NCBI RefSeq assembly: GCF_025770765.1
Contig: NZ_JANZKY010000021.1
Coordinates: forward strand, 1 to 64,000
Length of the DNA stretch: 64,000 nucleotides
Direction: 5' to 3'
DNA from: Propionivibrio soli
GTDB taxonomy: Bacteria; Pseudomonadota; Gammaproteobacteria; Burkholderiales; Rhodocyclaceae
A model generated the notes under the pieces. That model ran no database searches. It was not told where the DNA came from and was given only the letters and a program-made list of their open reading frames with translations. The position numbers and the translations under genes are program-made. Shown one piece after another: positions 54,732 to 63,482 of this stretch. The number at the start of each line of letters is the position of its first letter. The first letter of the stretch is position 1.

Positions 54732-54760
54732 AATATACTTGCCCGGGCAAGTATTGTCAA
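54732..54760 (-). promoter_or_regulatory. marR-efflux operon promoter with operator in the spacer
   Basis: On the minus strand, TTGACA (54760-54755) and TATATT (54737-54732) are separated by exactly 17 bp. The perfect 20-bp palindrome ATACTTGCCCGGGCAAGTAT (54735-54754) fills that spacer and overlaps the -10 box. MarR binding would block RNA polymerase. The rest of the gap to the lipoprotein gene at 55040 (about 280 bp) shows no gene. Confidence 0.85.
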
Positions 54761-55039
54761 GGCAAGGAAAATTAGGTCGTCAAAGAAGAAGGTGGAGGCG
54801 ATCAGCACCGACGCTTCTTGATGCCCGACGCGCACGGGGCGAGGCGGGTGCTCCAGAGCGCTGCCTCTCAGCCAACGCGGCCGGCGTCGCGCGGCGATCT
54901 CTGTGTAGTTGTCACTCAAAGCTTATTTGGCGGCTTCTTCCGTCGCAGGCGAGTAACGCTTTAAGGATTCCCGAAGGAAATAGTCGTTTGGCATTTTTGT
55001 GCGCGACTATGATTTGTGCGTTTATTCCAACGGAGATAA

Positions 55040-55342
55040 ATGATGAAGAGCGCTCCCGTAGTTTTGATGACTGCGCTTTGCCTTGCGTTAACGGGCTGCT
55101 TTGGAAGCATGCACGAACAAATGGAACACAACGGAATGGACGCGTCGTACAGCCAGGGGTACGAGGAGGGCGTCTCGAGCGGGAAGAACGCTGCCGGTGG
55201 TTTGGGCTACAGCTTGAAAAAGGATACGCGGCGATTCGCAAACGACGAGCAGTATCGCCAGGGCTGGACCGATGGCTATGACGCAGGAAAGACGCAACAG
55301 CGCGATTGGCAGAAGCGCATCCAGCCGGGCAACCACAAGTAA
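55040..55342 (+). CDS. Small lipoprotein with two YxxGxxxGxxxGK repeats
   Basis: A 100-residue lipoprotein. The signal peptide ends with lipobox LTGC (C20). The mature part is hydrophilic and holds two similar repeats, YSQGYEEGVSSGK and YRQGWTDGYDAGK, separated by about 30 residues. I do not recognise the family. GGAG precedes the double ATG, and it appears monocistronic. The repeats suggest a small surface or periplasmic scaffold-like role, but nothing more can be said. Confidence 0.8.
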   Translation: MMKSAPVVLMTALCLALTGCFGSMHEQMEHNGMDASYSQGYEEGVSSGKNAAGGLGYSLKKDTRRFANDEQYRQGWTDGYDAGKTQQRDWQKRIQPGNHK

Positions 55343-55383
55343 AAGACGGGCTCTGCCTCGCAGGTCGACTTTCTCACGCCATG

Positions 55384-55926
55384 CTAAAGGCCGGCTGGCA
55401 ACTTGGAGGCCATCATCGTTCTCCGGTCCAGCTTCCTCCCATCGACAATGAACGTGCCGTCGCCGACGGCGTGAATGGTGCGTTTTTCTTTCCGGGTGGA
55501 ATCGATGTAAGCGGCGACGCCGTCGAGCACGACAATGTTGTGCTTCCTGACGATGTCGATCACCTTGCACTCGATGTTGGCCAAGCACTCCTTGATCAAG
55601 GGGGCTTTGACCACCTTGCCCGGCACCGCGGTGAATTTGAATTTCGCGAACTTGTCCGTGTCGGCTCCCGAACAGGTTCCTATCCCGACGACTTTATCCA
55701 GCAGATCGACGGTCGGAATGGCAATGACGCATTCCTTGTGCTTGCGTAACGCAGCGAAGGAGTAGTTCCACGCACCTGTGGTGATCGCAAATACGGGACT
55801 GAAGTCGACGACCATCGACCAGGAAATCGTCATGATGTTGTTGCGTACTCCGTCACCGGTCGTCACCAGGATAACGGGGCCGGACTCCATCAGAGTAAAA
55901 GCCTTGCTGAGTTTCAATGGGCGCAT
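55384..55926 (-). CDS. Flavin reductase-fold (FMN-binding split barrel) protein
   Basis: A 180-residue protein of the flavin reductase-like family. ESGPVILVTTGDGVRNNIMTISW near residue 14 forms the FMN-binding strand pair, and AWNYSFAALRKHKECVIAIPT near 53 is typical. A GTCSGADTDKF segment follows. Members reduce flavin or bind FMN in unknown reactions. The ATG at 55926 follows GGGAGG. Neighbours give no clear partner. Confidence 0.88.
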   Translation of the reverse strand: MRPLKLSKAFTLMESGPVILVTTGDGVRNNIMTISWSMVVDFSPVFAITTGAWNYSFAALRKHKECVIAIPTVDLLDKVVGIGTCSGADTDKFAKFKFTAVPGKVVKAPLIKECLANIECKVIDIVRKHNIVVLDGVAAYIDSTRKEKRTIHAVGDGTFIVDGRKLDRRTMMASKLPAGL

Positions 55927-56403
55927 AACAACACCTCCCATGGTTTAGGGATCGGGTAACGCACCCGCGTTGTCATCGCGGGGTCCGGGCTTGACCGAAA
56001 CCGTCGGTCGTATGACTTGTATATTAGGTCAGCGGCATGCGAATGAAATGGATGGCAAGCCGACCGATCGACCCGAGCCCTCCGTTCGATGAGTAGGTGA
56101 TGCGGTGGCGGGACACTATCAGAATAGAAAATTGCTCGGCCCGGTCCTTGGCAAACCGGACGTTTTTTTCTGACGTTCGGTCTCCGCCCAAATTCAGGTA
56201 GCTATACGCCAGCTACTGCTGGTTTAACTCTGAAGACGGTCGAAGCCTGAAATCTGTGTAGCAAAGATCTAAACCGTTGTCGAAAACGAACTCGCTTGTT
56301 CGTCGTGAGGGTGAAGCGGCCTTGCCGTTTCAGTAGCCTGGCGTAGCAGGTCGGCCGCATGCCGTGTTCTGTAACGCCTCATTCGTTGCGTTTTAGGAGA
56401 TCA
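55927..56403. other. Intergenic region without a gene
   Basis: This 477-bp stretch has no supportable ORF. A weak terminator-like hairpin, CCGGT / ACCGG (56141-56159) followed by seven T residues at 56163-56169, points rightward although no plus-strand gene precedes it. A short hairpin GTAGCT / AGCTAC lies near 56206-56224. GC content is lower than in the surrounding genes. Confidence 0.4.
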
Positions 56404-56616
56404 ATGGTGGAATCGACTGAAAAGATGAAGGGACCAGCATCCTACTTTCCGTCAATAGAGAAGAAGTATGGCCAGCCCGTCGAGCATTGGTTCGAGATTC
56501 TGCGAGAGGCCGGGAAACGAAAGCACATGGAGCTGGTAAACCTGCTCAAGTCCGAGCACGGGCTGGGCCATGGACATGCCAATGCTCTGGTTGCGTACTA
56601 CCTGGCAAAGCAGTAA
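56404..56616 (+). CDS. DUF4287 domain protein
   Basis: A 70-residue protein with the DUF4287 pattern KGPASYFPSIEKKYGQPVEHWFEIL and HGLGHGHANALVAYYLAK. AGGAG lies 3-4 bp before the ATG at 56404; the in-frame ATG at 56359 lacks a ribosome-binding site. Function is unknown; homologues are short or fused to DUF5655. A VOC-family pseudogene follows 9 bp later. Confidence 0.85.
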   Translation: MVESTEKMKGPASYFPSIEKKYGQPVEHWFEILREAGKRKHMELVNLLKSEHGLGHGHANALVAYYLAKQ

Positions 56617-56625
56617 GGAGAAATC

Positions 56626-56800
56626 ATGACAGTCAAGCGAATGGACAACGTTGGCATCGTGGTGGAAGACCTGGGGGCCGCCATTGCGTTTTTCACCGAA
56701 CTCGGCCTCGAAGGCCGAATGCCCATCGATGGCGAATGGGCGGGCCGAGTCACCGGAGTGCGCGGCCAGCGTGTCTAGATCGCCATGTCGCCAGCGCCGA
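56626..56800 (+). pseudogene. Truncated VOC/glyoxalase-family gene
   Basis: From the ATG at 56626 the frame encodes MTVKRMDNVGIVVEDLGAAI and continues as a VOC (glyoxalase/bleomycin-resistance) fold start, ending GEWAGRVTGVRGQRV before TAG at 56776. Intact relatives read on with VEIAM after GxRGQR; here GAG appears mutated to TAG, IAM follows it in frame, and similarity then fades. The rest of the domain is missing. GGAG precedes the ATG. It sits beside the restriction island, whose arrival may have removed the 3-prime end. Confidence 0.7.
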
Positions 56801-56927
56801 CTGTTGGCGTTGGCACGCAGAGTTGCGCAGAACCCGCCGACGGTAGTGCTGCAGTGACCTTACGTCCTACTCCTTCGTCAGGAAGAAGAGCGGCAGGAAG
56901 TCCGGGTTCGGCGGCTTCTTAACCAAC

Positions 56928-59417
56928 TCAGGCGTCGGGGGCGTCAGGCGCTTCTTCTTCGCCCCAGACGCGGGCGAGCGTGGCCTGGATCTTCTTCTCG
57001 AAGCGCGCGATCAGCTCGCGGTTGGCGGCGACCAGTTTCTGCTCGGCTTCGATCTCGGCGACGATGGCTTGCTGAGTGGCAAGGTCATCCGGGATCGGAA
57101 TGGGAATCCTGCTCAGCGCATCCTGGTTAAGTTTTGGCTGTGCTGCGCCGGTAACGAACTCCTCGATAGAAATTGAGTTTAGGTAGACCTCTACAAATTT
57201 CTGGGTTGCCGGTTGCGCGAACTTCAATACATGAGCGTGGTTGTTTACCCAGCATTTTCCTGAGACTGAAAACGCAATCGGCGTTGAGCGAGCGAGCAGG
57301 TTTGCGCCATCTTCTGAAATGAGGAGGATGTCTTCATCGAAGATGAAATCAGCGACGTAGTCGACGATTCCTGACGCTCCGTAGTAGGGAAACAGCCCTG
57401 CTTTGCGGTCACCTTTCGTGATTGGAACGCGACGTGAATCTAGGTTCTTTGCGAGGCCGCCGAGATTGCGTTTCGGCCACTCGGGGTGGATGTGAATTTG
57501 GGGGCGATAGTTGTCGAGGACGGCGCGGGCGCCGTTGATGACTTTCTGGTAGCCCTCGATCTTCGCCACGATCTCCATCTGCACCTCCAGCGGTGGCAGG
57601 GGGATTTCTATCTTCTCAAGATTGCCCTTGGTTATGTGAACTAGGCCAACTCCGCCGTGGAGGTTTTCTTCAACCTCGGTGACCGCTTTGTTGAGAGCGT
57701 GGAGCAAATACATCTTTGTCGCGCGGGACTCATCGAAGCCGACCTTGAATATGTGCTGATTGAGCACCGCCTTTTGGCCCTTCCAAATATGAGCGCCAAA
57801 GGACGTACCGCGTGAACCAGACCAAGAGAACAAGAGCTCACCGTTGTTGATGGTGTTCCTCTCGCTAACTTCGCCAGTGAAGTAATTGAACGAACTATCC
57901 GCGTTGTTCAGGTTTTGAATCCTGACTATCGGAACTCCTCCACTGCCTGCGTCCTCCCATTCCTCCGGCTTGAACGCACGACCGTTGAAGAGTTCGCAGA
58001 TGTCGCCAATGGGTACCGTCGGATAGTTCGATGATCGGGAAATTCCATCCCGATACCGCTCCCCACTCAGGTTGTACTCGCCATTCGCGACAATCTTCTC
58101 CTTTGCCACGATCAGTCCGCAAGTCGGCTGGAGTTCATCGACCGGCTTACCGCTACGCAGCGCCTGAAGGTATTGGGCGAGTTCAGCCTTCACCTGCGGC
58201 AGGTCGTTCTTGTCGATGGCGCGGCGCTGGGCGCCGAGGCCGAAGCCGTCGTTTTCGACCTTGAAGAAGGCGATGGTGTTGCTGCGGCGGGCGACGGACT
58301 TGTCGAGGATGAGGATGGAGGTCTTGACACCGGAATAGGGGTTGAAGCAGCCGGCGGGCAGCGAGACGACGGCCACCAGCGAGGTCTTCACCAGCAGTTC
58401 ACGCAGTTGCTTGTAGGCGGTCTGGCTCTGGAAGATGACGCCTTCGGGCACGATGATGGCGGCGCGGCCGGTGGGCGACAGATGCTCGGCCATATAATCG
58501 ACGAAGAGCACTTCGCTGCGCTTGGCCTGGATGGAAAAGCGCTTGTGCGGTTTGATGCCGCCCTTTGGCGACATGAAAGGCGGATTGGCGAGAATGACGT
58601 CCGCCGTCTCGTTCCACTTCTCTTCGCTGGTCAGCGTGTCGTATTCGACGATGTGCGGGTCGGTGAAGCCGTGCAGGTACATGTTGACCAGCGACAGACG
58701 CACCATGTCGGGCGAGATGTCGTAGCCGTGGATGTTGGCGGCGAGGTGCTGGCGTTGGTCCGGCGTGAGTTGGTCCCCCACCCTCGCCCCTGGCCCCTCT
58801 CCCTGAGGGCGAGGGGAGGAATTCTGTTTGAGGATGTGTTTCCAGGCCGAGATCAGGAAGCCCGCCGTGCCGCAGGCCGGGTCGAGAATGCTCTCGTGCT
58901 TCTGTGGATTGATGACCTCGACCATGAAGTCGATGATGTGGCGCGGCGTGCGGAACTGGCCGGCGTCGCCCTGGCTGCCGAGCACCGAGAGCAGGTATTC
59001 GAATGCATCGCCCAGACGTTCGGAGTGGTCGTAGGTGAAGGTGTCGATTTCCTTGAGGAAGCTGCGCAATGTCTCCGGGTCGCGGTAGGGCAGATAGGCG
59101 TTCTTGAAGATGTCGCGGAAGAGGGGCGGGATGCCGGGGTTCTCGGTCATCTTGCCGATGGCTTCGGAATACAGGTTCAGCACATCGTGGCCGCCGAGGC
59201 TGGGGGCCATCAACTTGGCCCAGCCATACTTGGCGTATTCGCCGGCAAAGAAGCTGCGTTTGCCGCCGAGTTCTTCCGCTTCGGCGTCCATGTCGTCCAT
59301 GAACTTGTAGATCAGGGCGATGGTGATCTGTTCAACCTGGGATTTCGGGTCGGGTACTTTGCCGACGAGGATGTCACGGCAGGCGTCGATGCGGCGTTTT
59401 GTTTCAGTGTCGAGCAT
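56928..59417 (-). CDS. Fused type I restriction-modification HsdM-HsdS protein
   Basis: An 829-residue fusion. The methyltransferase part (about 1-475) has an N-terminal helical domain, AdoMet motif DPACGTAGF near 178 and catalytic ANPPF near 277, an N6-adenine methylase. The rest (about 480-820) is a full specificity subunit with two target-recognition domains and two helical spacers (PLPPLEVQMEIVAKIEGYQKV near 650; DDLATQQAIVAEIEAEQKLV near 785). An in-frame repeat of about 15 codons interrupts the methylase near 199-214. It starts 4 bp after the DUF1016 gene and ends the operon. Confidence 0.92.
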   Translation of the reverse strand: MLDTETKRRIDACRDILVGKVPDPKSQVEQITIALIYKFMDDMDAEAEELGGKRSFFAGEYAKYGWAKLMAPSLGGHDVLNLYSEAIGKMTENPGIPPLFRDIFKNAYLPYRDPETLRSFLKEIDTFTYDHSERLGDAFEYLLSVLGSQGDAGQFRTPRHIIDFMVEVINPQKHESILDPACGTAGFLISAWKHILKQNSSPRPQGEGPGARVGDQLTPDQRQHLAANIHGYDISPDMVRLSLVNMYLHGFTDPHIVEYDTLTSEEKWNETADVILANPPFMSPKGGIKPHKRFSIQAKRSEVLFVDYMAEHLSPTGRAAIIVPEGVIFQSQTAYKQLRELLVKTSLVAVVSLPAGCFNPYSGVKTSILILDKSVARRSNTIAFFKVENDGFGLGAQRRAIDKNDLPQVKAELAQYLQALRSGKPVDELQPTCGLIVAKEKIVANGEYNLSGERYRDGISRSSNYPTVPIGDICELFNGRAFKPEEWEDAGSGGVPIVRIQNLNNADSSFNYFTGEVSERNTINNGELLFSWSGSRGTSFGAHIWKGQKAVLNQHIFKVGFDESRATKMYLLHALNKAVTEVEENLHGGVGLVHITKGNLEKIEIPLPPLEVQMEIVAKIEGYQKVINGARAVLDNYRPQIHIHPEWPKRNLGGLAKNLDSRRVPITKGDRKAGLFPYYGASGIVDYVADFIFDEDILLISEDGANLLARSTPIAFSVSGKCWVNNHAHVLKFAQPATQKFVEVYLNSISIEEFVTGAAQPKLNQDALSRIPIPIPDDLATQQAIVAEIEAEQKLVAANRELIARFEKKIQATLARVWGEEEAPDAPDA
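58775..58820. repeat. REP-like palindromic element inserted in frame in the hsdM part
   Basis: The sequence runs CCCCACCCTCGCCCC..., then CCTCTCCCTGAGGGCGAGGGG, a GC-rich imperfect palindrome of the kind usually found between genes. Read through on the minus strand it adds SSPRPQGEGPGARVG to the protein, right after ISAWKHILKQN, without breaking the frame. Confidence 0.7.
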
Positions 59418-59421
59418 GGGG

Positions 59422-60531
59422 TCAGGCGTCTTTCAGATGGTCTTCGAGGAAGCGTTGCAACACTTCCTTGCTCGGCAGTTCGAGTTGATAGCGGGAAACG
59501 AATAGCTGGTTGTCCATGCCGGCCATGGCGTAGTCGACAAGGGCATGGTCTTTTTCGGTGCACAACAGGATGCCGATGGGCGGGTTGTCGCCTTCGCTCA
59601 TCATGTGGCGGGCGTACCAGGTGACGTAGGTGTTGAGCTGGCCGACGGCTTCGTGGCTGAAGGCTTGCAGCTTGAGCTCGACCAATACATGGCATTTGAG
59701 AATGCGGTGGTAAAAGACGAGATCGACGAAGCCGTGCGTTTCGCCGATCAGCAGGCGCTTTTGCCGTGCTTCGAAACAGAAGCCGTGGCCGAGTTCGAGC
59801 AGGAAATTCTGCAGGTGATCGAGCAACTGGTCTTCGAGTTGCGATTCGCCCATCACTTCCTGCGGCTTGAGTCCGAGGAATTCAAAGACGTAGGGATCGC
59901 GGATAGGGAAGGCCGGGGCGGGCGATACGGCGGATTGGGTTTGCGCCGCCAGCTTCTTCTTGTCGCGGGAAAGCGCGCTGCGTTCGTAGTAGAGGCTGGC
60001 GATCTGGCGCTTGAGTTCGCGCACCGACCAAACGCCGCGCGTGCATTCGGCTTCGTAGAACGCGCGCTTCTCGGCGTCGTCGATCTGGATCAGTTCGACG
60101 AAATGGGTGAAGGAGAGTTTCTCCAGCAGATCAGCGTTGTCCGATTCGGCAGTCACTGACTGCCGAATTCGTGACGGTGGAAGGGCCTGCTGCAATTCGG
60201 CAGTCAGCGACTGCCGAATTCCCGGATAGGTCCGATAGAACTGCCGGAACCGGCGCAAATCCCGTTCGGCAACCTGCGTCATGCCGTTTTGCGCCAAGGC
60301 TTCCGCCAACCGGGCCAGCAGCGCTTCGCCATACTGTGCGCGGTCGGCGCCGTATTGCTCGTATTCCTGGATGAAGCAACCCATCATCCAGTTGCGCAGG
60401 GTCAGTGAGACGTTGACCGCCTTGCCGGCCTGAATGGAAAAGTACCGGTGTGTCTGCGAAATGGCATCGACTAGGCGATCCATGGTCAGATCGGCGGTCT
60501 CTGGCACAAGCGGGGAAGTCCTTCTTTTCAT
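59422..60531 (-). CDS. YhcG/DUF1016-family PDDEXK nuclease
   Basis: A 369-residue protein. The N-terminal DUF1016-N helical domain spans about 1-150, and a PDDEXK-type nuclease domain spans about 200-369, with LLIGETHGFVDLVFYHRILKCHVLVELKLQAF giving the D...ExK residues. Family members occur with type I restriction systems and phage-defence islands; their role is not settled. Two in-frame copies of a palindromic repeat lie near residues 103-130 (RIRQSLTAEL / RIRQSVTAES). The ATG at 60531 follows the hsdR stop by 7 bp. Confidence 0.9.
   Translation of the reverse strand: MKRRTSPLVPETADLTMDRLVDAISQTHRYFSIQAGKAVNVSLTLRNWMMGCFIQEYEQYGADRAQYGEALLARLAEALAQNGMTQVAERDLRRFRQFYRTYPGIRQSLTAELQQALPPSRIRQSVTAESDNADLLEKLSFTHFVELIQIDDAEKRAFYEAECTRGVWSVRELKRQIASLYYERSALSRDKKKLAAQTQSAVSPAPAFPIRDPYVFEFLGLKPQEVMGESQLEDQLLDHLQNFLLELGHGFCFEARQKRLLIGETHGFVDLVFYHRILKCHVLVELKLQAFSHEAVGQLNTYVTWYARHMMSEGDNPPIGILLCTEKDHALVDYAMAGMDNQLFVSRYQLELPSKEVLQRFLEDHLKDA
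60144..60220. repeat. Two copies of a palindromic repeat inside the DUF1016 gene
   Basis: Copy 1 is ATTCGGCAGTCA-C-TGACTGCCGAAT (60144-60168). Copy 2 is AATTCGGCAGTC-AGC-GACTGCCGAATT (60194-60220). They are 25 bp apart and stay in frame, encoding the RQSxTAE units. Confidence 0.85.
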
Positions 60532-60538
60532 TGCATCT

Positions 60539-63103
60539 CTACATGAACTGGTTAAGCGGAACGTAGTCCTTGACGTACTCCGGGATGCGGTCACGCCATT
60601 CCTTGGGCACGGCTTTGAAGTCGGCCATGTTGAAGGCGGGATTGACGTTGAGTTCGGTCAACTTGCCCTTCTCGATGATGTCGCGCAGGCGGCCATCGGT
60701 GGCATAGGCCTTGAAGAAGTATTTCATGGCGACGATGGCGGCGGCATGGCTGTTCAGGGCCTCTGGCGGCTGGTCGAGCAGGAATTTCTGGAACTCGTCT
60801 TCGAGCAGTTCATCCTTGCCCTTGAAGTAGGGAATCAGGCCGAAGATTTTTTCCAAAATCTCGCGCAGGGTGAGACGACGGTCCACGCCCGCCGCACGAC
60901 GCAGCTTGTCCAGCGTGTAGAACTCGGTCGGCTTGTCGAGCAGGTGCGTCGTGACGTAGTCGATGGCCTGGTCCCATTGCGCGTTGTCCACCTGCTGCTG
61001 CAGGACCGGATCGGCCTTGACGGTGTTCTCGAAACCCTCGAAGAACATGCGGTCGATTTTCATGCCCTGCGGACCGACGGGTTCCTCGGCCATATGGGCG
61101 AGGGCATCGCCGCCGCCGTGAATGTATTCACCGTTCGGGCCGACTGTCGTGCCGCCGCTCGTACCTTCTCCAGTGCCTTCACCTACGCCGGGGCGCGGCA
61201 GTTTCAGCACCTCGTCGTAATCGAACTTCTCTTCGAAGTACTCACAGTTGGCGAAAAAGTCGAACAGCTTGTATTGCGTCTTCTCCTGCTTGCCCGAGTT
61301 CTCCAGCCACTCGGCCTTCAGCGACTTGTCGAGCAATTGTTCCAGGAAGTCGTGCTTGCGCGTGCCACGGCCCTTGATCTGCACGAAGTCCGACGGGGAG
61401 AAGATCGGGCGCATCAGGCCGAGGTTGAGGATGTCCGGGCAGTCGTAGCCGGTAGTCATCATGCCGACGGTGACGCAGACGCGCGCCTTGCTGGTCTTGT
61501 AGGTATCGATGAAGTTGGCCGAGCCGAGCAGATTGTTGTTGGTGAAGTTGATCGTGTACTGCTGCGCGTCCGGTATCAGGGAAGTGACCTGTACGGCGAA
61601 ATCGGATTGGTACTTGCCGGGCCAAAGGGCATCCGCCAGTTCATTCAAAAGTTGGGTCAGCTTGGCGGCGTGGTTCTGGCTGACGGCGAAGACGATGGAT
61701 TTGCCCAGTTCGCCACTGACGGGGTCGCGCAACGCATTCTTCAGGAGGGTGGCACAGAAGAGCCGATTGGTCGCCTCGGAAAAGAATCGCTTCTCGAAGT
61801 CTTTCTGGAAAAAGCTATCCTGCGCATCGCCCTCGGCCAGCGGTACGGTGACGGCGTAGCCCTGATCGGAGAGGAGTTGCGTCGTGATATCAGTGCGGGC
61901 ATCGACCACCACCGGATTGATGAGGTAGCCATCGCGCACGCCATCGAGCAAGGAATAGCGGAACGTGGGCTGGCCGGATTCGCAACCGAAGGTGCGGTAG
62001 GTGTCGAGCAGCAGGCGTCGCTCGGCCTCGCGCGGGTCGCGGGTTGTAGGTTTACTGTTGTCAAACTTCTTGAGATAGTCGCGCGGCGTCGCGGTCAGGC
62101 CCAGCTTGTAGCCAACGAAATACTCGAATACGGCGCGGGCATTGCCGCCGATGGAGCGGTGCGCTTCGTCGGAAATCACCAGATCGAAGTCGGTCGGCGA
62201 AAACAGGCGCCGGTATTTGTCGTTGAATAGCAGCGACTGTACGGTGGTCACCACGATCTCGGCCTTGCGCCACTCGTCACGGTGTTCCTTGTAGATCACC
62301 GAGGTGTAATCGTTCTTGAGCTGGGCAATGAATGCATTTTTAGCCTGATCTTCGAGCTCGAGCCGATCGACCAGAAACAGCACGCGCCGGGCATTGCCGG
62401 TGCGCAGGAACAATTTGATGACCGCAGCGGCCGTCAGGGTCTTGCCAGTGCCGGTGGCCATTTCGAACAGAAAGCGGCTGTGGCCTTCGGCGACGGCATC
62501 CTGAATCGCCACGATGGCGCGTTTCTGGTAGTCGCGCAGGAAACGCAGGTGGTTCTTCTGAATAAAGGCGTTGCGCTCGGCAGGGGCGTTCCAGCCGGCC
62601 TCTGCGGCATAACCCGGCATCTGCGTCAGGGCGATGTAGTCCTTGCTGATTTGCTCGGCGATAAGTTTCTGCGGGTTGGGCTGGAAGCGGTGGTAGCCCT
62701 TGATCGAGTCCGGCGAAGGGAAGCGCGTGATGATGTGCGGGTTGCCATGTTCCAGATCCCAGAAGTAATGCAGATTGCCGTTGGAAAGGATGACGAAACG
62801 GCAGTTCTGCGATTTGGCGTACTTGCGTGCCTGCTCCTTGCCGACCAGCGGGTTCTTGTCTTCCGATTTGGCTTCGAGTACCAGCAGCGGGAAACTGTTT
62901 TCGTCGAGCAGCAGGAAGTCGATGAAGCCATTGCGGGCTTCTTCGAAATTGTCGCCGAGCGCATCGACGACGGCTTTGGTCAGCTTGACTTTGGGTTCGA
63001 GAACGATGTTGGCTTTGCCCGTGGCCTGATCGAAAAATCGCCAGCCGGACTCTTCGAGAAGCTTGTTGATCTTGATGCGGGCCTTGGCTTCTTTCGCGGC
63101 CAT
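60539..63103 (-). CDS. hsdR: Type I restriction enzyme R subunit
   Basis: An 854-residue HsdR of the EcoEI-like class. The N-terminal nuclease domain (about 1-150) has FIDFLLLDENSFPLLVLEAKSED, the D...ExK site. The SF2 translocase follows with Walker A ATGTGKT near 220, DEAH box SDEAHRSIGG near 313, and RGTRKHDFLEQLL near 580. A Gly/Glu-rich linker (GEGTGEGTSGG) lies near 634-650, then the C-terminal domain. It leads the operon hsdR-DUF1016-hsdMS. Confidence 0.94.
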   Translation of the reverse strand: MAAKEAKARIKINKLLEESGWRFFDQATGKANIVLEPKVKLTKAVVDALGDNFEEARNGFIDFLLLDENSFPLLVLEAKSEDKNPLVGKEQARKYAKSQNCRFVILSNGNLHYFWDLEHGNPHIITRFPSPDSIKGYHRFQPNPQKLIAEQISKDYIALTQMPGYAAEAGWNAPAERNAFIQKNHLRFLRDYQKRAIVAIQDAVAEGHSRFLFEMATGTGKTLTAAAVIKLFLRTGNARRVLFLVDRLELEDQAKNAFIAQLKNDYTSVIYKEHRDEWRKAEIVVTTVQSLLFNDKYRRLFSPTDFDLVISDEAHRSIGGNARAVFEYFVGYKLGLTATPRDYLKKFDNSKPTTRDPREAERRLLLDTYRTFGCESGQPTFRYSLLDGVRDGYLINPVVVDARTDITTQLLSDQGYAVTVPLAEGDAQDSFFQKDFEKRFFSEATNRLFCATLLKNALRDPVSGELGKSIVFAVSQNHAAKLTQLLNELADALWPGKYQSDFAVQVTSLIPDAQQYTINFTNNNLLGSANFIDTYKTSKARVCVTVGMMTTGYDCPDILNLGLMRPIFSPSDFVQIKGRGTRKHDFLEQLLDKSLKAEWLENSGKQEKTQYKLFDFFANCEYFEEKFDYDEVLKLPRPGVGEGTGEGTSGGTTVGPNGEYIHGGGDALAHMAEEPVGPQGMKIDRMFFEGFENTVKADPVLQQQVDNAQWDQAIDYVTTHLLDKPTEFYTLDKLRRAAGVDRRLTLREILEKIFGLIPYFKGKDELLEDEFQKFLLDQPPEALNSHAAAIVAMKYFFKAYATDGRLRDIIEKGKLTELNVNPAFNMADFKAVPKEWRDRIPEYVKDYVPLNQFM

Positions 63104-63482
63104 TTGTGCGCTCCCTGAATTGTTGCTCAGACGTTTTCTTGTCGAGTCGCAAGAGCCCGCAAGTGTACAGCAACGCCCGGTACGGTCCGAACTCTAAATG
63201 GATTTGCAGCACACTTATGGAAAGGCGGCGTATAGCCAAGCGTTAAGTGATGAAGGCCTTTCCGCAACGCGCCCACCACTTCCAGCGCTCTTTTTTTTCA
63301 AAGTGCGAGGCCTTACAGCATGTTGATTTCGCGTTGGGGAAAGAAACCAAACAAGATCGAGTCGTTGTACTCGGCGCGGATGTCCTGGTCAGAATTCACG
63401 TTGATACGCGTGGAAAACGGCACTTCTCAGCTAAACAACCGACAACCGACAGGCTGAAGCCGAGCCATGAGTCATCCGAGAA
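63104..63482. other. Intergenic region upstream of hsdR
   Basis: The 379 bp hold no supportable gene; short plus-strand frames here have no recognisable content. The hsdR promoter must lie in the left part. An eight-T run at about 63291-63298 has no hairpin before it. Confidence 0.4.

Noticed and set aside
60144-60220. CRISPR-like repeat pair
   Set aside because: Only two palindromic copies, in frame inside a coding gene, with no spacer pattern or cas genes.
60434-62230. 598-codon plus-strand frame opposite hsdR
   Set aside because: Antisense to strong helicase motifs; no family resemblance.
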